Of a DNA stretch of 64,000 bases, positions 25,625 through 34,103 are shown piece after piece (position 1 is the stretch's first letter; each line of letters begins with the position of its first letter). Under the pieces are notes generated by a model. It made no database searches, was not told the DNA's origin, and was given only the letters and a program-made list of their open reading frames with translations. The position numbers and the translations under genes are program-made. Origin of the DNA: Peribacillus simplex (GTDB lineage: Bacteria > Bacillota > Bacilli > Bacillales > DSM-1321); contig NZ_CP126106.1 of assembly GCF_030123325.1 (NCBI RefSeq), forward strand, positions 4,492,001 through 4,556,000, in the 5' to 3' direction.

Positions 25625-26950
25625 TTAATTGCCATTGCCTGGTATCGTCTCCTTTTTCCCGTCCTTGTTGACCCCATCTTGCTCAGGCTCCATTCCACAC
25701 CATTGAATTAATGTAAGGGCAATGATTTCGGCTGTTGAGAACACGTTGTCGAGCAGGATGTATTCATTTGGATAGTGTGCAACCTCGGTCACTCCTGGCC
25801 CGAAAACGATTGCAGGCGTTTCACCGACATGTGTCAGCAATCCCCCATCCGTTCCCCAAGGGGAGGCTTCAATGACAGGGTCCTGTCCGGCAACTTGCCG
25901 ATATTGATGAACAAGCGCATTCATCAGTTCATGCTCGACATCAATTGCTCCTGGAACCCAGCGTGCCCCGAACCATTCCAATACGGGCGGGTTTTCCTTG
26001 AACCATTGGTCCACTTCCCCAAGCTGCAATAACCAGGCGGCCATTTCGTCTTTCGCCTGCTCCATCGTCTCCTCCGGCGCAACGCCCATCCTTCCTTCGA
26101 CTTTCACAAGGTCGGGAACGGATGACGGCCAATTGCCGCCTTCAATGACACCTAGATTGATCGGAATCGGTATAGGCGTGTTCTGATAAAGCGGATCACT
26201 GATACGTGCATTTCGCTTTTCTTCCAAGGCACGAATATGATTGATGACGGTCATGCTTTTTTCAATCGCACTAACGCCTTCATACCTTGTTCCGCCATGG
26301 GCTGACCGTCCTTTAACATGGATTCGGAACCACATCGAACCCTGCTGTTTCGGGAAGATCCTCATATTCGTCGGCTCAGGGATCAGGGCGGCATCAGCTT
26401 TATATCCCCTCAGGACGGCCGCCAATGTTCCGGCCCCGCCGCTTTCTTCTTCAATTACACTTTGAAAAATGACATCTCCCTTCAATTGGATGCCATTTTC
26501 CTTCAATGCCTGCATCGCAAGGATCAGCGATACATTTCCACCCTTCATATCGGTTACTCCGCGTCCAAACATCCTTCCATTCTTAATGGCTCCACTATAT
26601 GGGTCGTCATCCCACTGATCCCGGTCCCCATCCGGAACCACATCGATGTGTCCGTTCAAAATGATGGAGCGTCCGCCTCCAGTCCCTTTCATGATACCTA
26701 CCACATTGGGGCTGTTGGAAAATTCACTGCGTGGAGAATAGAAATAAGAATGTTTTTTCAGCTCGCCGCCGTCGGGTTCCCAACTATCGATCTGCAAACC
26801 CATTTCCTGCAGCTTTTGGGCGACGATGGCCTGTGCCCCTGCTTCATTTCCTTGCGTACTCGGGGCTTGTACCATTTTTTGCAATAAGTTTGTTCCTTCT
26901 TCCCGATGATCCTCTATCCATTGGTTTATCCGTTTTTGTATATCCGGCAC
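25625..26950 (-). CDS. M20-family deacetylase (YodQ-like)
   Basis: This 441-residue M20/ArgE-DapE metallopeptidase starts at GTG 26950 with AAGGAGG six bases before it, inside the end of the thiolase gene region. Metal-site blocks are LNGHIDVVPDGD (His/Asp near 98), GRGVTDMKGG (Asp near 130) and EEESGGAGT (catalytic Glu near 167), with the dimer-domain KGRSAHGGTRYEG near 220. In the B. subtilis yod cluster the equivalent is YodQ. Because AblB acetylates the terminal amine, this enzyme most plausibly removes acetate from 4-acetamidobutyrate to give 4-aminobutyrate. That substrate is inferred from gene order. Confidence 0.83.
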   Translation of the reverse strand: MPDIQKRINQWIEDHREEGTNLLQKMVQAPSTQGNEAGAQAIVAQKLQEMGLQIDSWEPDGGELKKHSYFYSPRSEFSNSPNVVGIMKGTGGGRSIILNGHIDVVPDGDRDQWDDDPYSGAIKNGRMFGRGVTDMKGGNVSLILAMQALKENGIQLKGDVIFQSVIEEESGGAGTLAAVLRGYKADAALIPEPTNMRIFPKQQGSMWFRIHVKGRSAHGGTRYEGVSAIEKSMTVINHIRALEEKRNARISDPLYQNTPIPIPINLGVIEGGNWPSSVPDLVKVEGRMGVAPEETMEQAKDEMAAWLLQLGEVDQWFKENPPVLEWFGARWVPGAIDVEHELMNALVHQYRQVAGQDPVIEASPWGTDGGLLTHVGETPAIVFGPGVTEVAHYPNEYILLDNVFSTAEIIALTLIQWCGMEPEQDGVNKDGKKETIPGNGN

Positions 26951-26961
26951 ATTTATCCTCC

Positions 26962-28143
26962 TTAATAACACATATTCTCATAGATTACAGAAAGCCCCAT
27001 TCCACCTGCCATACACAACGTTACCATTCCGTACTTAACTTGTGAACGCAACATTTCATGCATCAGTGTGACTGTCAATTTTGCCCCTGTTGCTCCTACA
27101 GGGTGACCAAGTGCAATTGCCCCTCCATTGACATTGACAATATCCGGATTCAAATCTAACTCCTTGATCACTGCAAGTGCTTGGGCAGCAAAGGCTTCAT
27201 TAAGTTCAATCAGTCCGATATCCTCTAACGATAGACCTGCTTTTGCCAATGCCTTTCGAGTCGCTGGTACGGGTCCAATCCCCATAACTCCAGGTTCAAC
27301 TCCTGCACTGGCGAAAGCCTTTATTTTCAAGAGCGGTTTTAATCCCTTTTCTTCTGCTTGCTGCTTGGACATTAATAGTACAGCTGCAGCTCCATCGTTC
27401 ATAGGACAGGCATTTCCTGCCGTAATGGTTCCTTCATTTTTGAATACTGCTGGAAGACTGGCTAGTTGATCTAGATGAATGTCCTCGCGTACCCCTTCGT
27501 CATGGTTGAAGATTTGAAGTCCTTTTCGATCCTTGATTTTAAGCGAAATAATTTCTCTATCAAAGCGCCCCTCTACTATAGCTTTCCAAGCCTTCTTGTG
27601 GCTTAGATAAGCAAATTGATCCTGTTCTTCACGACGGATACCGTATTTTTCAGCCAAGCGCTCGGCAGTTATTCCCATATGCTCATTTCCCAAGGAACAT
27701 ATTAATCCATCTGCCAGCAGGGCATCCTCCATCGTTACGTTTCCAAATTTACCGCCCCATCTATTTTTCACGATATAAGGCACATTGCTCATGCTCTCCA
27801 CTCCGCCGGCAATGATTACGTCTTCTTGACCAGCAGCGATAGTTAAAGCGGCGTTGGTAATGGCCTTTAAACCTGATCCACATGCTTTGATTACAACGTG
27901 GCCTGGGACACTGTGTGGGAAACAAGCCATCTGCGACGAAATTCGCGCCGAGTTAAGTCCGCCTCCGTGGACATAGCCATGTCCGAATATCACTTCATTG
28001 ACCTTTTCTTTATCTAACCCAGAATTATCCATTAAACCTTCCAATACTTGACGGCCCAATTCGGTAGCTTTAACATTCCGTAGTGATTTGCCAAAGGATC
28101 CAACTGCAGTTCGCGCCCCAGCAACGATGACAACCTCATTCAT
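26962..28143 (-). CDS. Acetyl-CoA C-acyltransferase (thiolase) of the lysine operon
   Basis: This 393-residue thiolase has the nucleophilic Cys in IKACGSGLKA (about residue 86), the NEAFAAQ block near 315, GHPVGATGAK near 345 with the catalytic His, and the second Cys in LCMAGGMG near 378. In this operon it should cleave 3-oxo-6-acetamidohexanoyl-CoA into acetyl-CoA and 4-acetamidobutyryl-CoA. It begins 18 bases after the CoA-transferase B stop and is followed directly by the M20 gene. I do not recall a thiolase inside the B. subtilis yod cluster, so its inclusion here makes the route self-contained. Confidence 0.88.
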   Translation of the reverse strand: MNEVVIVAGARTAVGSFGKSLRNVKATELGRQVLEGLMDNSGLDKEKVNEVIFGHGYVHGGGLNSARISSQMACFPHSVPGHVVIKACGSGLKAITNAALTIAAGQEDVIIAGGVESMSNVPYIVKNRWGGKFGNVTMEDALLADGLICSLGNEHMGITAERLAEKYGIRREEQDQFAYLSHKKAWKAIVEGRFDREIISLKIKDRKGLQIFNHDEGVREDIHLDQLASLPAVFKNEGTITAGNACPMNDGAAAVLLMSKQQAEEKGLKPLLKIKAFASAGVEPGVMGIGPVPATRKALAKAGLSLEDIGLIELNEAFAAQALAVIKELDLNPDIVNVNGGAIALGHPVGATGAKLTVTLMHEMLRSQVKYGMVTLCMAGGMGLSVIYENMCY

Positions 28144-28161
28144 GCTTTTTCCTCCTCTTAC

Positions 28162-28824
28162 CTATTCAATGGTGTTGACAGCAGCATGGATTTTCAACGT
28201 TGCCTCCGTATTCCTTATCACATCATCCACGGTATATGGCGCCATGACTTCCTTCAGCACCAATCCCGCTTCTGTAACTTCCATGACAGCCATATCGGTA
28301 ATGATTAAATCCACACTCTGCCTTGCCGTCAATGGAAGCGTACATGACTTCAATATCTTCGATTCACCCTGCTTATTCACGTGATTCATCAGGACGATCA
28401 CCTTTTTGGCCTTCTGGGCAAGCTCCATTGCCCCGCCCATACCCGGCACCCGTTTTCCTGGGACGATCCAATTCGCCAAATCCCCTTTTTCACTGACTTC
28501 CAGGGCTCCAAGGATGGTGATGTCGATATATCCTTTCCTGATCATTCCAAAGGCGGTTGCACTATCAAAATAGGAAGCTCCCATTACAGTCGTAATCGGG
28601 AACCCTCCCGCATTACAAAGGGCAGGGTCCTCTTGCCCGGGATCAGGACTTGGCCCTGTACCGAGAACTCCGTTTTCCGCATGGAACAGCACATGGATTT
28701 CTTGAGGTATATGGTCGGCCACCAAGGTAGGGATGCCGATGCCTAAATTGACGATCAATCCGTCATGGATTTCCTTGGCGGCGCGTTTCGCAATCCGATT
28801 TCGTACATCTACTGCCATGCCCAT
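28162..28824 (-). CDS. 3-oxoacid CoA-transferase subunit B (YodR-like)
   Basis: This protein of about 220 residues is the beta subunit of a class I CoA-transferase. The catalytic glutamate lies in HAENGVLGTGPSP (about residue 50), and GAMELAQKAKKVIVLMNH near 135 is typical of ScoB/AtoA-type subunits. The start at 28824, behind AAAAGGGGTGA, overlaps the end of subunit A by 16 bases, which implies translational coupling. With subunit A it should move CoA onto 3-oxo-6-acetamidohexanoate or from an acyl product. A second, distinct A/B pair lies at 39896-41256. Confidence 0.87.
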   Translation of the reverse strand: MGMAVDVRNRIAKRAAKEIHDGLIVNLGIGIPTLVADHIPQEIHVLFHAENGVLGTGPSPDPGQEDPALCNAGGFPITTVMGASYFDSATAFGMIRKGYIDITILGALEVSEKGDLANWIVPGKRVPGMGGAMELAQKAKKVIVLMNHVNKQGESKILKSCTLPLTARQSVDLIITDMAVMEVTEAGLVLKEVMAPYTVDDVIRNTEATLKIHAAVNTIE

Positions 28825-29507
28825 TTCCAATTCACCCCTTTTGTCGGAATCACCATATCTACATAAATGCCTGGTGTGGCAATACATTCCGGATCCAATT
28901 CGCCTACAGGGACGATTTCCTCCACTTCCGCAATCGTGAAGGTTCCAGCCATCGCTACCAGCGGATTGAAGTTACATGCAGTCTTGTCGTACACTAAATT
29001 CCCCAGCGAATCTGCCTTTTTGGCATGGACGATGCTGACTTCAGCCGTCAAAGCGGTTTCCACCAAATATTCTTTTCCTTCTATTACCATCTTGTCCTTG
29101 CCCTCTTCAGCTATCGTACCAATCCCGACATCGACAAAAATCCCGCCTAAGCCTACACCGCCAGCACGAATCCGTTCGGCTAATGTCCCTTGCGGTGAAA
29201 ATTCCACTTGCAGCTTTCCTTCCGTCATGAGCCTGCCGGCATTAGGATTGGAACCGATATGCGATGCGATCACTTTCTTTGCCCTTTCAGCAGTCACAAG
29301 GCGGCCAATGCCGATGTCAGGGAATCCAGTATCATTGCCAATCAAGGTCAATTCCTTGACGCCCTTGGCAAGGATACCCTGTACGAGTGTCGGAGGAGTC
29401 CCCACCCCGCCAAATCCGCCGTACATGAGTGTGCATCCATCGGAAATATGCTCCAATGCTTCTTCCATGGTCACAATTTTGTTTTTCTTCGTAATGGCCT
29501 GCTTCAT
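28809..29507 (-). CDS. 3-oxoacid CoA-transferase subunit A (YodS-like)
   Basis: This 232-residue alpha subunit of a class I CoA-transferase has the glycine-rich GGFGGVGTPPTL near residue 28 and the SPQGTLAERIRAGGVGLGG block near 115. The start at 29507 lies behind AGGAGG, only 10 bases after the aminotransferase stop. It pairs with the overlapping subunit B. The name YodS-like follows the B. subtilis yodS/yodR pair beside kamA. The acyl substrate is inferred from the pathway and not from residues. Confidence 0.87.
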   Translation of the reverse strand: MKQAITKKNKIVTMEEALEHISDGCTLMYGGFGGVGTPPTLVQGILAKGVKELTLIGNDTGFPDIGIGRLVTAERAKKVIASHIGSNPNAGRLMTEGKLQVEFSPQGTLAERIRAGGVGLGGIFVDVGIGTIAEEGKDKMVIEGKEYLVETALTAEVSIVHAKKADSLGNLVYDKTACNFNPLVAMAGTFTIAEVEEIVPVGELDPECIATPGIYVDMVIPTKGVNWKWAWQ

Positions 29508-29517
29508 AGCGTTCCTC

Positions 29518-30885
29518 CTAAATAGCCTGCATGTCCTCAATCAAACCTTCCGTATGCAATTCTTGCTGCAATTCTTCAAGGGAAGCTTCCAGTATCTTGA
29601 CGAGGGTATCGATTTCTTCATTAGTAATGATTAATGGCGGAGATATGATGACCGCGTCGCCAGCGATTCCTTCAATCGCACCTGCAGCAGGATAGATCAA
29701 CAGCCCCTTGGCAAAAGCCTTATTGACAAGCCTTGTAGTCAGGCCGATTTGCAAGTCGAATGGCTTTTTTGAAATCCGATTGGAAACAAACTCAAGCCCA
29801 AGTAGCAGCCCTTTCCCTCTTACATCACCAATGATGTCGAATTTCTCAGCCAATCCTTCCAGCCTCTTAAACAGATATTGACCTTTCTCTTCCGCTGCCT
29901 GAACCAGTCCATTTCGCTCAATGTAAGAAAGCACTTCCAATGAAACGGCTGCAGATAGTGGGTTTGCACTATATGTGTGTCCAGCCATGATTGATTTCGA
30001 ACCTTTTAAAATAGGCTCCATGACACGGTCACTAATCATCGTGGCTGCGATTGGAGTATAGCCGGCACTCATTCCTTTACCCAATGCGATGATATCCGGG
30101 GTGACTCCCCAGTGTTCCATTGCGAACATTTTTCCTGTCCTGCCGATTCCCGTCATTACTTCATCGGCGATAAAGAGAATGTCATAGGTTTCGCAGATTT
30201 CCTTAATCCTTTGATAGTAGCCATCCGGCGGTGTTACAGCACCAGCCGATGCCCCGATTATCGGTTCTGCTATGAAGGCTGCGATATTCTCGGAGCCGAT
30301 CCTCTGAATAGCCGTCTCCAGTTCATCTGCACACTTAAGCTTGCATCCGGAAGTTTCATTATTATGAGGACAGCGATAGCAGTAGGGAGCAGATATGCTA
30401 GGGAAATCCTCCAATAGCGGCACAAACCGTTTTCTTCTTGGTACATGGCCTGACATCGATAAAGCGCCCATCGTGATTCCGTGATAACTCGTCCACCGGG
30501 ATACGATGCGATTTTTTCGCTCAAACCCTTTTTCTTGCCAATGTTGTATCGCGATCTTCATGGCCGTTTCGGTCGCTTCCGATCCACTATTCACAAAAAA
30601 CGACCAATTCAAATCCCCTGGAGCCAACTCACTTAGCTTTTTTGCCAATGCCTCTGCGGCTCCACTCGTAAAATGAGACCTATATGCAAAAGAAACTTTG
30701 CGGGCCTGCTCCGTCATTGCCTCGACAACATCCAATACACCATGACCTATACTTGCTGTGACCGCTCCTGATGAGCCGTCTATATACTGTTTTCCATCTG
30801 TATCATAAAGATAAATTCCATTCCCATGAGAGATAGTGGGATAGTGATGATCTAAAGTAGGCTTAATCAAATGATTCCGTTCCAT
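29518..30885 (-). CDS. Class III aminotransferase (YodT-like)
   Basis: This 455-residue PLP-dependent fold-type I enzyme of the omega-aminotransferase group has NSGSEATETAMK (about 100), the cofactor Asp in FIADEVMTGIGRTG (about 240) and the Schiff-base lysine in ALGKGMSAGYTP (about 270). The ATG at 30885 has AAAAAAGGAGAG before it. In the cluster it should transaminate the 3-amino group of N6-acetyl-beta-lysine to the 3-oxo acid. A Cys cluster (CYRCPHNNETSGCKLKC, about 172-188) is unusual and may bind metal, although such insertions occur in the YodT group. Confidence 0.86.
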   Translation of the reverse strand: MERNHLIKPTLDHHYPTISHGNGIYLYDTDGKQYIDGSSGAVTASIGHGVLDVVEAMTEQARKVSFAYRSHFTSGAAEALAKKLSELAPGDLNWSFFVNSGSEATETAMKIAIQHWQEKGFERKNRIVSRWTSYHGITMGALSMSGHVPRRKRFVPLLEDFPSISAPYCYRCPHNNETSGCKLKCADELETAIQRIGSENIAAFIAEPIIGASAGAVTPPDGYYQRIKEICETYDILFIADEVMTGIGRTGKMFAMEHWGVTPDIIALGKGMSAGYTPIAATMISDRVMEPILKGSKSIMAGHTYSANPLSAAVSLEVLSYIERNGLVQAAEEKGQYLFKRLEGLAEKFDIIGDVRGKGLLLGLEFVSNRISKKPFDLQIGLTTRLVNKAFAKGLLIYPAAGAIEGIAGDAVIISPPLIITNEEIDTLVKILEASLEELQQELHTEGLIEDMQAI

Positions 30886-30962
30886 TTCATCTCTCCTTTT
30901 TTTACGTACGTACCCATTGCTCATTATCTATTAATCAATTAAGTTCTTAAAAGAAACCGATT

Positions 30963-31193
30963 CTACCAACTAAAAGGTTCATCCTGAATCAGGATGGATT
31001 CGGTAGGGCAGCCTTCCATAGCATCTTGCATGTCATCATGCAGGATCTCAGGAACTTCGGCAATCCCCTGATTATCGTCCAAAATGACGAAAGCGATCCC
31101 TTGATCGTCATAGTCATAAATCTCAGGACCTGTTGCACCGCATGCCCCGCACGCAATACAGGTTTCTTTATCAACCCATGTGTATTTAGCCAT
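30963..31193 (-). CDS. 4Fe-4S ferredoxin inside the lysine operon
   Basis: This 76-residue protein closely resembles the single-cluster Bacillus ferredoxin. Cluster ligands are Cys12, Cys15, Cys18 (CIACGAC) and Cys62 (EGCPTES), with the acidic IYDYDDQGIAF between. The position before the aminotransferase and after ablB, with 13 bases between it and ablB, puts it in the transcript of KamA. KamA is a radical-SAM enzyme that needs a one-electron reductant, so this is probably its dedicated electron donor. The general housekeeping ferredoxin would be encoded elsewhere. Confidence 0.9.
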   Translation of the reverse strand: MAKYTWVDKETCIACGACGATGPEIYDYDDQGIAFVILDDNQGIAEVPEILHDDMQDAMEGCPTESILIQDEPFSW

Positions 31194-31206
31194 AGAAACA
31201 ATCCTC

Positions 31207-32070
31207 CTACTTGACGGATAAATCTTTACCCCAGATATTCATGTCCTCATACTTATCCCAAATATTGCAATTCTTCGTTAATCTGCCTCCATATTCATAT
31301 CCCAGCTGATGGAAGACTGCGTTCATGCCCATTGACAATGATCGCGCTAATGAATAGGAGCAATAAATGTTTTTCCTGAACAATTCTTGTTCCAATGCGG
31401 AGATGAGCACCTTCATGAAACCATGCTTTCGATGTTGGGGAATCGTTGCACAGTCCGTTAATTCAGCATTGTGATACATCACATTCACTTCAGCGGATGC
31501 AGCACTCACGATGGTTCCTTCATATTCAATAACACTAAAGATCGTGCCTTCCTCCATCACTTTCTTGATATATCGCTCATCATTCATCGGTGTAGGATAG
31601 GTTTCAAAAATGGCTCCATATAACTTCGCCAGCTCTTCTGCATCTTCAACCGTAGCAAACCGGAGGATATAATCCTCAGGTACTCGCTGAGATTCCATCA
31701 CCCTAGGAATCCTGCTTACATCTTGGATGACTTTATCTTCCTTGACCCAAAAGTCGCTCGTTCGCCTTTCATCCGTTAAATAGAATGCCATGCAATAGGC
31801 ATCATTCCCTTTGAAATACTTGCTCAATATGCCTTCCAGCATGAATCCTTGACCCAATGCCTCTGATAAATCTTCATTCCTGGCTTTAAGTATCACTTTA
31901 GTGAAGCTCTGCTCCTTTGCGATGGCAAGGGCCCGATCGATCGCTTTTTTGATATTTCCCCGATAATCATCCATGCGTAAGCGCTGATTGGCATGATCAT
32001 GATAGAGTTCCATCGTATAACAATCCCCAGTCTCCACTTGGGTGAAAAAAGGCAGCTTTTGAACAGGCAT
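31207..32070 (-). CDS. ablB: Beta-lysine N-acetyltransferase (AblB/YodP)
   Basis: This 287-residue GNAT-fold protein has an N-terminal extension (DDYRGNIKKAIDRALAIAKEQSFTKVI) followed by the acetyl-CoA domain, whose motif A area reads ATIPQHRKHGFMKVLISALEQ (about 213-233). AblB acetylates the 6-amino group of (3S)-3,6-diaminohexanoate using acetyl-CoA. Methanogens make N-epsilon-acetyl-beta-lysine as an osmolyte with KamA/AblB. Here the downstream aminotransferase, CoA-transferase and thiolase point to catabolism instead. The ribosome site is AAGGGGGG. It sits between yokU and the ferredoxin gene. Confidence 0.88.
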   Translation of the reverse strand: MPVQKLPFFTQVETGDCYTMELYHDHANQRLRMDDYRGNIKKAIDRALAIAKEQSFTKVILKARNEDLSEALGQGFMLEGILSKYFKGNDAYCMAFYLTDERRTSDFWVKEDKVIQDVSRIPRVMESQRVPEDYILRFATVEDAEELAKLYGAIFETYPTPMNDERYIKKVMEEGTIFSVIEYEGTIVSAASAEVNVMYHNAELTDCATIPQHRKHGFMKVLISALEQELFRKNIYCSYSLARSLSMGMNAVFHQLGYEYGGRLTKNCNIWDKYEDMNIWGKDLSVK

Positions 32071-32135
32071 TACGTACCCCCCTTATTTAAAGAATTCGGG
32101 AGAAGAGATGCATATCATCCGCTTCTCCCGGCATT

Positions 32136-32402
32136 CTATTTCCAATTGAATAGTTTTTTGATAGGTGCCTGAAGAAGCTGATCATACGTAAACTCATCAG
32201 GATATTCACTCACATCATATATAGATAAGGCTTCATCCACCTTTTGATTCATCGAATCGGACACATAGATTCCACACTCAGGACAGTTCACGGCTGGAAC
32301 TTGAAGGACTTTTATTGAGCGTTTCCCGTCAGGCATGATCCAGTAACAATCCTTCTTCTCACTTTCTTCCACGTTCGGGGCGTTGCACCACAAGCAATCC
32401 AT
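32136..32402 (-). CDS. yokU: YokU-family small zinc-ribbon-like protein
   Basis: This 88-residue protein carries two CxxC knuckles, CLWC near residue 3 and CPEC near 47, plus a C-terminal helix-rich tail. This matches the YokU family found next to kamA in Bacillus. The first in-frame ATG (32408) overlaps the kamA stop as ATGA but sits right on the GGAGG. The ATG at 32402 is better spaced and is used here. Its function is not known. The consistent pairing with KamA suggests a role in maturing or regulating the aminomutase. Coupling to kamA translation is likely. Confidence 0.82.
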   Translation of the reverse strand: MDCLWCNAPNVEESEKKDCYWIMPDGKRSIKVLQVPAVNCPECGIYVSDSMNQKVDEALSIYDVSEYPDEFTYDQLLQAPIKKLFNWK

Positions 32403-32404
32403 CT

Positions 32405-33856
32405 TCATTCCTCCTTGCCTTCAGATTTAACCGAGCCACTAACGGCCATGGCTTTCTTTTTTTCTTGGGCTAGCCTTAATTTTTCCTTCATTTCATCCCG
32501 TTTATCACGGCGATCCTTCAAGGAAGCATGTTCATCAGTGCTTTCATACGCTTTTCTCTTGTCAAGACGGCGAAGGCCCTCTGGCACCAAATTGAATTTC
32601 TCGTCCGTCATGAGAGCTGAAATCCCGACGGCTTCTTTCCTATCCGCAGTGCCATACACTTCATCAAAGTATGCATCCGCACTGCCGGCAACATAATTCT
32701 TCGGCTCCGGATAGCTTGTGATAACTCCTTCAAAGTTCCGTAAAACGACTTTATCCGGACTTTGCGAAAGAAGGTAATTCGGAGTCAGGGCAATCTTTCC
32801 GCCTCCGCCAGGAGCATCCACCACAAAGGTCGGCACTGCATACCCTGATGTATGGCCGCGCAGCGCTTCAATGATTTCCAGTCCTTTTGAAACCGGCGCC
32901 CGGAAATGGCCAATCCCTTCAGATAGATCACATTGATAAATGTAATAAGGTCTTACCCTTGCTTTTACACAGTCATGCATAAGCTTTTTCATGATATGTA
33001 CACTATCGTTGATTCCAGCCAGGATGACTGCCTGATTACCAAGCGGCACGCCTGCCATCGACAGCATATCACATGCTTTTTTCGCTTCATCCGTCAGTTC
33101 AAGTGAATGATTGAAATGCGTATTCAACCAAACCGGATGATATTTTTTCAGAATATTGCATAAGTTATCTGTAATCCTCTGCGGGAAAACGACCGGTGCA
33201 CGTGTGCCGATCCGAATGATTTCCACATGCGGAATGGCACGTAAGTTACTCAATACATATTCAAGGATTTTATCATTGATCAACAGGCCGTCTCCGCCAG
33301 AGATCAGTACGTCCCTCACTTCCGGAGTGTTCCGGATATATTCAATCGCCCCGTCAAGCTGCTTCTTGGGAACACCCATGCCAACCTGACCTGAAAAACG
33401 GCGTCGTGTACAATATCTGCAGTACATGGAGCATTGGTTCGTTACAAGGAATAGAACGCGATCCGGGTAACGATGCGTCAATCCTGGAACAGGGGAGTCC
33501 TCATCCTCATGCAGCGGATCCTCCAAATCATATCTAGTCTTGTTCATTTCTGCCGAAAGCGGTACCGACTGTAAACGAATCGGACAGCGAGGATCATCGG
33601 GATTCATCAATGAAGCATAATAAGGCGTAATGTTCAACGGAATCGTTTGAGTCGAAATCCGGACTCCTTCCTCTTCTTCAGGTGTCAGGTTGACGACCTT
33701 TTTCAGATCATCCAGTGTTTTAATCGTGTTTGTCAATTGCCAGAGCCAATCATTCCACTGCTCTTCCGTTACATCCTTCCACAGTTCGATATCATTATAA
33801 TGCCTGCGTCCACCTAGGTATTCTTTATGTTTTACATCCATTCCCATCAAATTCAT
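32405..33856 (-). CDS. kamA: L-lysine 2,3-aminomutase
   Basis: This 483-residue radical-SAM/PLP enzyme converts L-lysine to (3S)-3,6-diaminohexanoate. The [4Fe-4S]-SAM triad is Cys142, Cys146 and Cys149 (CSMYCRYC). VLISGGDGLL near 200 is the SAM-binding GGE-like stretch, and the PLP lysine is in PGGGGKIALTPNY near 350. A lysine-rich C-terminal tail (KEKLRLAQEKKKAMA) extends past the core of the shorter anaerobe enzymes. It is the first gene after the sigma-54 promoter at 33900-33915, and ferredoxin follows in the same operon. Confidence 0.95.
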   Translation of the reverse strand: MNLMGMDVKHKEYLGGRRHYNDIELWKDVTEEQWNDWLWQLTNTIKTLDDLKKVVNLTPEEEEGVRISTQTIPLNITPYYASLMNPDDPRCPIRLQSVPLSAEMNKTRYDLEDPLHEDEDSPVPGLTHRYPDRVLFLVTNQCSMYCRYCTRRRFSGQVGMGVPKKQLDGAIEYIRNTPEVRDVLISGGDGLLINDKILEYVLSNLRAIPHVEIIRIGTRAPVVFPQRITDNLCNILKKYHPVWLNTHFNHSLELTDEAKKACDMLSMAGVPLGNQAVILAGINDSVHIMKKLMHDCVKARVRPYYIYQCDLSEGIGHFRAPVSKGLEIIEALRGHTSGYAVPTFVVDAPGGGGKIALTPNYLLSQSPDKVVLRNFEGVITSYPEPKNYVAGSADAYFDEVYGTADRKEAVGISALMTDEKFNLVPEGLRRLDKRKAYESTDEHASLKDRRDKRDEMKEKLRLAQEKKKAMAVSGSVKSEGKEE

Positions 33857-33899
33857 TAATAATGCCCCCTTTATTATAAGAACTTATATATATACTCTC

Positions 33900-33915
33900 G
33901 CAAGAATGATGCCAA
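33900..33915 (-). promoter_or_regulatory. Sigma-54 (-24/-12) promoter of the kam operon
   Basis: Minus strand TTGGCATCATTCTTGC has GG and GC exactly 10 bases apart and matches the consensus TGGCAY-N5-TTGC fully. It ends 44 bases before the kamA start codon. The adjacent gene encodes an enhancer-binding activator with the GAFTGA sigma-54 contact loop, which supports the call. Confidence 0.9.
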
Positions 33916-33990
33916 CATGAATAACAAGGAAAACATAAGCAAAAGGAGGAAAACCGAGCTTAAAATCGCAAGAAATTTTTCAATACGCAT

Positions 33991-34030
33991 GATTTTTTGC
34001 AGCCAGATTCTTTGCACCAAGCAAAAAATC
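33991..34030. promoter_or_regulatory. Candidate enhancer (UAS) for KamR
   Basis: GATTTTTTGC (33991-34000) and GCAAAAAATC (34021-34030) form a perfect 10-base inverted repeat across 20 bases, 76-115 bases upstream of the -24 box. That is the usual range for sigma-54 activator sites. The arms are A/T-rich, so a structural or terminator-related cause remains possible. Confidence 0.5.
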
Positions 34031-34032
34031 AA

Positions 34033-34066
34033 AAAAAGAGGGTCCCTTTAAAAAAGAGCCCTCTTC
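34033..34066 (-). terminator. Terminator of the kam regulator gene
   Basis: AAGAGGG pairs with CCCTCTT across an A/T-rich loop and is followed by seven T on the minus strand, 38 bases after the regulator's stop. It separates the regulator from the kam operon. Confidence 0.75.
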
Positions 34067-34103
34067 AAGTTACACATGATCAAGAAAGTGAAAAAACCTG
34101 CAT

